Below are positions 60,637-64,000 of a stretch of DNA of 64,000 nt, in pieces (position 1 is the stretch's first letter; every line of letters begins with the position of its first letter). The translations under genes were made by a program, and so were the position numbers. This stretch comes from Citrobacter sp. wls619 (GTDB lineage Bacteria > Pseudomonadota > Gammaproteobacteria > Enterobacterales > Enterobacteriaceae), in assembly GCF_005281345.1 (NCBI RefSeq), contig NZ_SZXJ01000101.1:229371-293370 (forward strand), written 5' to 3'. The notes under the pieces were generated by a model. It was not told the DNA's origin. It did not search any database and saw nothing but the letters and a program-made list of their open reading frames with translations.

Positions 60637-61701
60637 TCACGGTCGCTCAGAAATAGCCTGCGGATTGTACGTGATAAACATCGCATCACCGTAACTAAAA
60701 AAGCGATATTCCGCTTTTACCGCTTCATGATAGGCGTGCATGGTGTTTTTATAACCTGCAAAGGCGGAAACCAGCATGATCAGCGTCGATTCCGGCAGAT
60801 GGAAGTTGGTCACCAACGCGTCTATCACTTTGTATTGATAACCTGGATAGATGAAGATCTGCGTATCGCCGAAGAACGGTTCAATAAGGTCGTTTTTGGC
60901 TGCCTGCGCTGCGCTTTCCAGTGAACGCACGGAGGTAGTGCCCACGGCAATAACGCGGTTACCGCGTGCTTTCGCCGCCAGCACCGCATCAACCACATCC
61001 TGCGGTACTTCCGCGTATTCCGAGTGCATGATGTGATCTTCGATAGTGTCTACACGCACCGGCTGGAATGTCCCTGCCCCTACGTGTAGCGTGACGAACG
61101 CCATCTCAATGCCTTTATCGCGCAGTTTAGCCAGCAGCGGATCGTCAAAGTGCAGGCCCGCGGTCGGCGCGGCGACGGCACCCGGTTTTTCGCTGTACAC
61201 GGTCTGGTACAGCTCGCGGTCGGCGTCTTCATCCGGACGGTCGATATACGGCGGCAGCGGCATATGGCCGATGGTGTTGAGGATATCCAGCACGCTGCGT
61301 TCGTCGTTAAACTCAACTTCAAACAGCGCGTCATGGCGAGCGACCATCGTCGCATTAATACTTTCGTCGTCACCCAGTAGCAGTTCGGCACCCGGTTTCG
61401 GCGCTTTCGAGGCGCGAATATGCGCCAGAATACGTTTGTCATCCAGCATACGCTCGACCAGCACTTCAATCTTGCCGCCGCTGGCTTTACGGCCAAACAG
61501 ACGAGCCGGGATCACGCGGGTGTTATTAAAGACCAGCAGATCTCCAGGGTTGAGCTTATCGAGCAAATCGGTGAAAGTACCGTGCGTCAGCGCGCCCGTC
61601 GGCCCATCCAGTGACAGCAAGCGGCAACTGCTGCGCTCAGCTTGCGGATAGTGGGCAATCAGGGATTCGGGTAATTCAAAGGTGAAATCGGTAACGCGCA
61701 T
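60637..61701 (-). CDS. queA: S-adenosylmethionine:tRNA ribosyltransferase-isomerase
   Basis: The 354-residue enzyme transfers ribosyl from SAM to preQ1-tRNA to make epoxyqueuosine. The motifs [24 protein letters not shown] and [14 protein letters not shown] are intact. It ends SERP, two residues shorter than the E. coli protein and with a different end, at the point where the long spacer toward tgt begins. It starts the queA-tgt-yajC-secDF series; the divergent neighbour is acpH. Confidence 0.97.
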   Translation of the reverse strand: MRVTDFTFELPESLIAHYPQAERSSCRLLSLDGPTGALTHGTFTDLLDKLNPGDLLVFNNTRVIPARLFGRKASGGKIEVLVERMLDDKRILAHIRASKAPKPGAELLLGDDESINATMVARHDALFEVEFNDERSVLDILNTIGHMPLPPYIDRPDEDADRELYQTVYSEKPGAVAAPTAGLHFDDPLLAKLRDKGIEMAFVTLHVGAGTFQPVRVDTIEDHIMHSEYAEVPQDVVDAVLAAKARGNRVIAVGTTSVRSLESAAQAAKNDLIEPFFGDTQIFIYPGYQYKVIDALVTNFHLPESTLIMLVSAFAGYKNTMHAYHEAVKAEYRFFSYGDAMFITYNPQAISERP

Positions 61702-61791
61702 GACACTGACTCAGACTAAAATAAGAGGCGGGTAGTCTAGTGCCGGGGCGTTCTCCCTGCAACCTTTACCCCTCTGGATAAACGTTTAACT

Positions 61792-62373
61792 ATGAATTTT
61801 CTTGCACACCTGCACTTAGCACATTTAGCGGATAGCTCGCTTTCCGGCAATCTGCTGGCCGATTTTGTCCGCGGTAATCCGGAAACGCACTACTCGCCTG
61901 ACGTGGTGGAAGGCATCTTCATGCATCGTCGTATCGACGTGATGACCGATAACCTGCCGCAGGTGCGTGAAGCCAAAGAGTGGTTTCGTAACGAAACGCG
62001 TCGCGTCGCGCCGATTACGCTGGACGTCATGTGGGATCATTTTCTGTCGCGCCACTGGTCGGAAATCTCTCCCGATTTCCCGCTGACGGATTTTGTGCGC
62101 TACGCACACACCCAGGTTGCCACTATTCTGCCAGAATCACCGCCGCGCTTTATTAATCTGAACAATTATATGTGGTCAGAGAAATGGCTTGAGCGCTACC
62201 GCGACATGGATTTTATCCAGAACGTACTCAACGGGATGGCCAGTCGCCGTCCACGTCTCGATGCCCTGCGCGATTCATGGTACGACCTGGACACCCATTA
62301 CGATGCCTTAGAAGAACGCTTCTGGCAGTTTTACCCGCAGATGATGGAACAGGCACGCCGTAAAACGCTTTGA
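61792..62373 (+). CDS. acpH: Acyl carrier protein phosphodiesterase
   Basis: The 193-residue protein (YajB) removes the 4'-phosphopantetheine group from acyl carrier protein. It belongs to the HD-like AcpH family, with the metal-site residues in [24 protein letters not shown] and [10 protein letters not shown]. It is divergent from queA. A REP element and an AhpC-type peroxiredoxin follow. Confidence 0.95.
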   Translation: MNFLAHLHLAHLADSSLSGNLLADFVRGNPETHYSPDVVEGIFMHRRIDVMTDNLPQVREAKEWFRNETRRVAPITLDVMWDHFLSRHWSEISPDFPLTDFVRYAHTQVATILPESPPRFINLNNYMWSEKWLERYRDMDFIQNVLNGMASRRPRLDALRDSWYDLDTHYDALEERFWQFYPQMMEQARRKTL

Positions 62374-62385
62374 TTGCAGCATGCG

Positions 62386-62420
62386 TTGTAGGCCGGATAA
62401 GGCGAAGCCATTATCCGGCA
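62386..62420. repeat. REP element after acpH
   Basis: TTGTAGGCCGGATAAGGCG and CCATTATCCGGCA form a REP-type palindrome just after the acpH stop. Confidence 0.85.
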
Positions 62421-62541
62421 AACATTGATAGTCAAAACCTGTCTCATTGATTGCCAGCGCCTCTTTGTCTTATTGCCAAACACTCTCTATACTGGCCCGC
62501 GTTGCGTTCCAAAAAACCCTTAACTTTGCAGGAGAATTTAT

Positions 62542-63144
62542 ATGGTACTGGTAACTCGTCAGGCTCCGGATTTCACAGCAGCTGCGGTACTGGGTAGCGG
62601 TGAGATTGTTGATAACTTCAACTTCAAACAGCATACCAACGGTAAAACCACCGTTCTGTTCTTCTGGCCAATGGACTTCACCTTCGTTTGCCCGTCTGAA
62701 CTGATCGCATTCGACAAGCGTTACGAAGAATTCCAGAAACGTGGCGTTGAAGTGGTTGGCGTTTCTTTTGACTCTGAATTTGTCCACAACGCATGGCGTA
62801 ACACCCCTGTCGACAAAGGCGGCATCGGTGCAGTGAAATACGCAATGGTTGCTGACATCAAACGCGAAATCCAGAAAGCCTACGGCATCGAGCACCCGGA
62901 AGCGGGCGTTGCTCTGCGTGGTTCTTTCCTGATCGACGCTAACGGCGTTGTTCGCCATCAGGTTGTTAACGACCTGCCGCTGGGCCGTAACATTGACGAA
63001 ATGCTGCGCATGGTTGACGCGCTGCAGTTCCACGAAGAACATGGCGACGTTTGCCCGGCACAGTGGGAAAAAGGTAAAGAAGGTATGAACGCGTCTCCGG
63101 ACGGCGTAGCAAAATACCTGACCGAAAACGTTTCCAGCCTGTAA
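62542..63144 (+). CDS. Typical two-cysteine peroxiredoxin (AhpC/Tsa family)
   Basis: The 200-residue protein is a 2-Cys peroxiredoxin. The peroxidatic Cys50 is in FTFVCPSE and the resolving Cys171 in GDVCPAQW. The GGIG motif (93-96) and C-terminal YL are present, so it may be overoxidation-sensitive. It reduces hydrogen peroxide and organic hydroperoxides with thioredoxin or AhpF. It is close to the tsaA/AhpC-like gene placed after acpH in Salmonella; E. coli K-12 has malZ here instead. The start has AGGAG six bases before the ATG. Confidence 0.92.
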   Translation: MVLVTRQAPDFTAAAVLGSGEIVDNFNFKQHTNGKTTVLFFWPMDFTFVCPSELIAFDKRYEEFQKRGVEVVGVSFDSEFVHNAWRNTPVDKGGIGAVKYAMVADIKREIQKAYGIEHPEAGVALRGSFLIDANGVVRHQVVNDLPLGRNIDEMLRMVDALQFHEEHGDVCPAQWEKGKEGMNASPDGVAKYLTENVSSL

Positions 63145-63160
63145 TTGGCATGAATCGAAA

Positions 63161-63185
63161 AAAGGCCGCAAAAGCGGCCTTTTTT
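63161..63185. terminator. Terminator between the peroxiredoxin and amidohydrolase genes
   Basis: AAAGGCCGC, AAAA loop, GCGGCCTTTTTT is a strong hairpin with a T-run on plus and an A-tract on its left, so it serves both convergent genes. Confidence 0.92.
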
Positions 63186-63204
63186 ATTGGCGCTGGCCCG
63201 TGCG

Positions 63205-64000
63205 TTAAAACGCGAAGCAAGAGCAGCCGAGCGCGCCCCAGAAGGCCCGGTCATCTGATACCGGTATCCCTGCTTTACGCGCAATATCATGTTGATGGCC
63301 ATGTACACCACAGCTTCCGCAGCACTGATGCATCTGCACCATTGCCCCAACCTTTGCAGCAACCGGCGGCGCTGAGCGATAATGTCCTGGTACTTTCACC
63401 ACGGGCGACCAGTCAGGGACAACCGGAATCGCTGGGGGGGCCAGCGGGGAGAAATGTCCGGCCGCATAAACCACTTTGCCATCGACAATGGTCATCACTG
63501 ACTCAATGCCTTTGATCTCTTCTTCCGGCACGCTGAAATAGTCTTTTGACAGCACCACCAGATCAGCCAGTTGATCCTTTTCAATACGCCCTTTCTTCCC
63601 CTGCTCGCTGGAGAACCAGGCGCTGCCTGCTGTCCACAGTTCCAGGGCAACATCACGCGCCAGGCGGTTGTTATCATCGTACATCGCCATACCGCCAACG
63701 GTGCGTCCTGATACCAGCCAGTACAACGCGGTCCACGGGTTGTAACTTGCCACGCGCGTAGCATCAGTACCCAGACCAACCGGTACATCAGCCGCCAGCA
63801 TTTTCGCCACCGGCGGCGTATGTTTCACCGCCTCTTTGCCATAGCGATCGACAAAATACTCGCCCTGGAATGCCATACGGTGCTGAACGGCAATGCCACC
63901 GCCCAGTGCTTTTACCCGCTCGATGTTGCGTTCAGTAATCGTTTCGGCGTGATCGAAGAACCAGTGCAGGCCATTGAACGGGATGTCACGGTTCACCTTC
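63205..64000 (-). CDS. Amidohydrolase family 3 (YtcJ-like) metal-dependent hydrolase, partial
   Basis: The window holds the C-terminal 265 or so residues of a gene that starts beyond the right edge. The visible part includes HAETITERN and the catalytic Asp segment GLGTDATRVASYNPW, then the C-terminal beta-sandwich ADLVVLSKDYFSV and VDGKVVYAAG, typical of YtcJ-type amidohydrolases. Substrate is unknown. The tail after about 60 residues beyond this is unusual: it has HQCCGSCGVHGHQH and ends GCSCFAF, with five Cys. No separate start codon within the window is required. Confidence 0.85.
   Translation of the reverse strand, partial: KVNRDIPFNGLHWFFDHAETITERNIERVKALGGGIAVQHRMAFQGEYFVDRYGKEAVKHTPPVAKMLAADVPVGLGTDATRVASYNPWTALYWLVSGRTVGGMAMYDDNNRLARDVALELWTAGSAWFSSEQGKKGRIEKDQLADLVVLSKDYFSVPEEEIKGIESVMTIVDGKVVYAAGHFSPLAPPAIPVVPDWSPVVKVPGHYRSAPPVAAKVGAMVQMHQCCGSCGVHGHQHDIARKAGIPVSDDRAFWGALGCSCFAF

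Overview
The window is a chromosomal segment of an enteric gammaproteobacterium (Enterobacteriaceae). Gene order matches the 9-10.5 minute region of Escherichia coli K-12, read from acrB back to acpH, and most proteins are recognisable close orthologues of the E. coli ones. The extra genes point to Citrobacter or a near relative such as Salmonella rather than E. coli itself. These are zinc-independent ribosomal protein paralogues beside pdeB, a cysteine desulfhydrase beside decR, DUF1493 genes after cyoE, and an AhpC-type peroxiredoxin plus an amidohydrolase after acpH. The genus call is an inference from gene content. No rRNA, tRNA, CRISPR array, transposase or prophage gene was seen.

Layout. 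1-2.6 kb: the last codons of acrB, then tomB-hha (biofilm and H-NS-type regulation), maa and ylaC. 2.6-8 kb is the first accessory zone: rpmE2-rpmJ2 under a likely Zur operator, the c-di-GMP phosphodiesterase pdeB, ybaA, a divergent YczE membrane protein and MocR regulator pair, and an overlapping pair of small genes, one with a ribbon-helix-helix-like start. 8-16.5 kb: ffs (4.5S RNA) with its stable-RNA promoter, ybaZ, ybaY, tesB, the nitrogen-controlled glnK-amtB operon with a sigma-54 promoter, the mdlAB exporter, and decR divergent from cdsH. 16.5-24.6 kb: cof, ybaE, queC, fadM, ybaV, ppiD, hupB. 24.7-31.5 kb is the protein quality-control block lon, clpX, clpP, tig, bolA, with heat-shock-like promoters before lon and clpP and a gearbox promoter before bolA.

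31.8-39.3 kb: yajG-ampG (muropeptide recycling), an ERIC element, and the complete cyoABCDE operon for cytochrome bo3 oxidase and heme O synthesis. 39.3-40.2 kb is the second accessory zone: two DUF1493 genes separated by a decayed second copy of the cyoE 3' end and terminator. 40.4-54 kb: yajR, yajQ, panE, yajL, thiI, then xseB-ispA-dxs-yajO (isoprenoid precursors), and on the other strand nrdR-ribD-ribH-nusB-thiL-pgpA. 54-62.4 kb: yajI, tsx, and the export/queuosine cluster queA-tgt-yajC-secD-secF, then acpH. The right edge holds the peroxiredoxin and an amidohydrolase cut by the window end.

Most of the window is conserved core. The parts that repay attention are the junctions where it departs from the E. 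coli arrangement: the DUF1493 duplication, the small two-gene pair next to ffs, the poly-G tract in the yczE ribosome-binding site, the long queA-tgt spacer, a terminator-like hairpin between nusB and thiL, and the cysteine-rich tail of the amidohydrolase. I did not find a clear undescribed multi-gene system; the DUF1493 pair and the small ffs-side pair are the best candidates for unknown biology.
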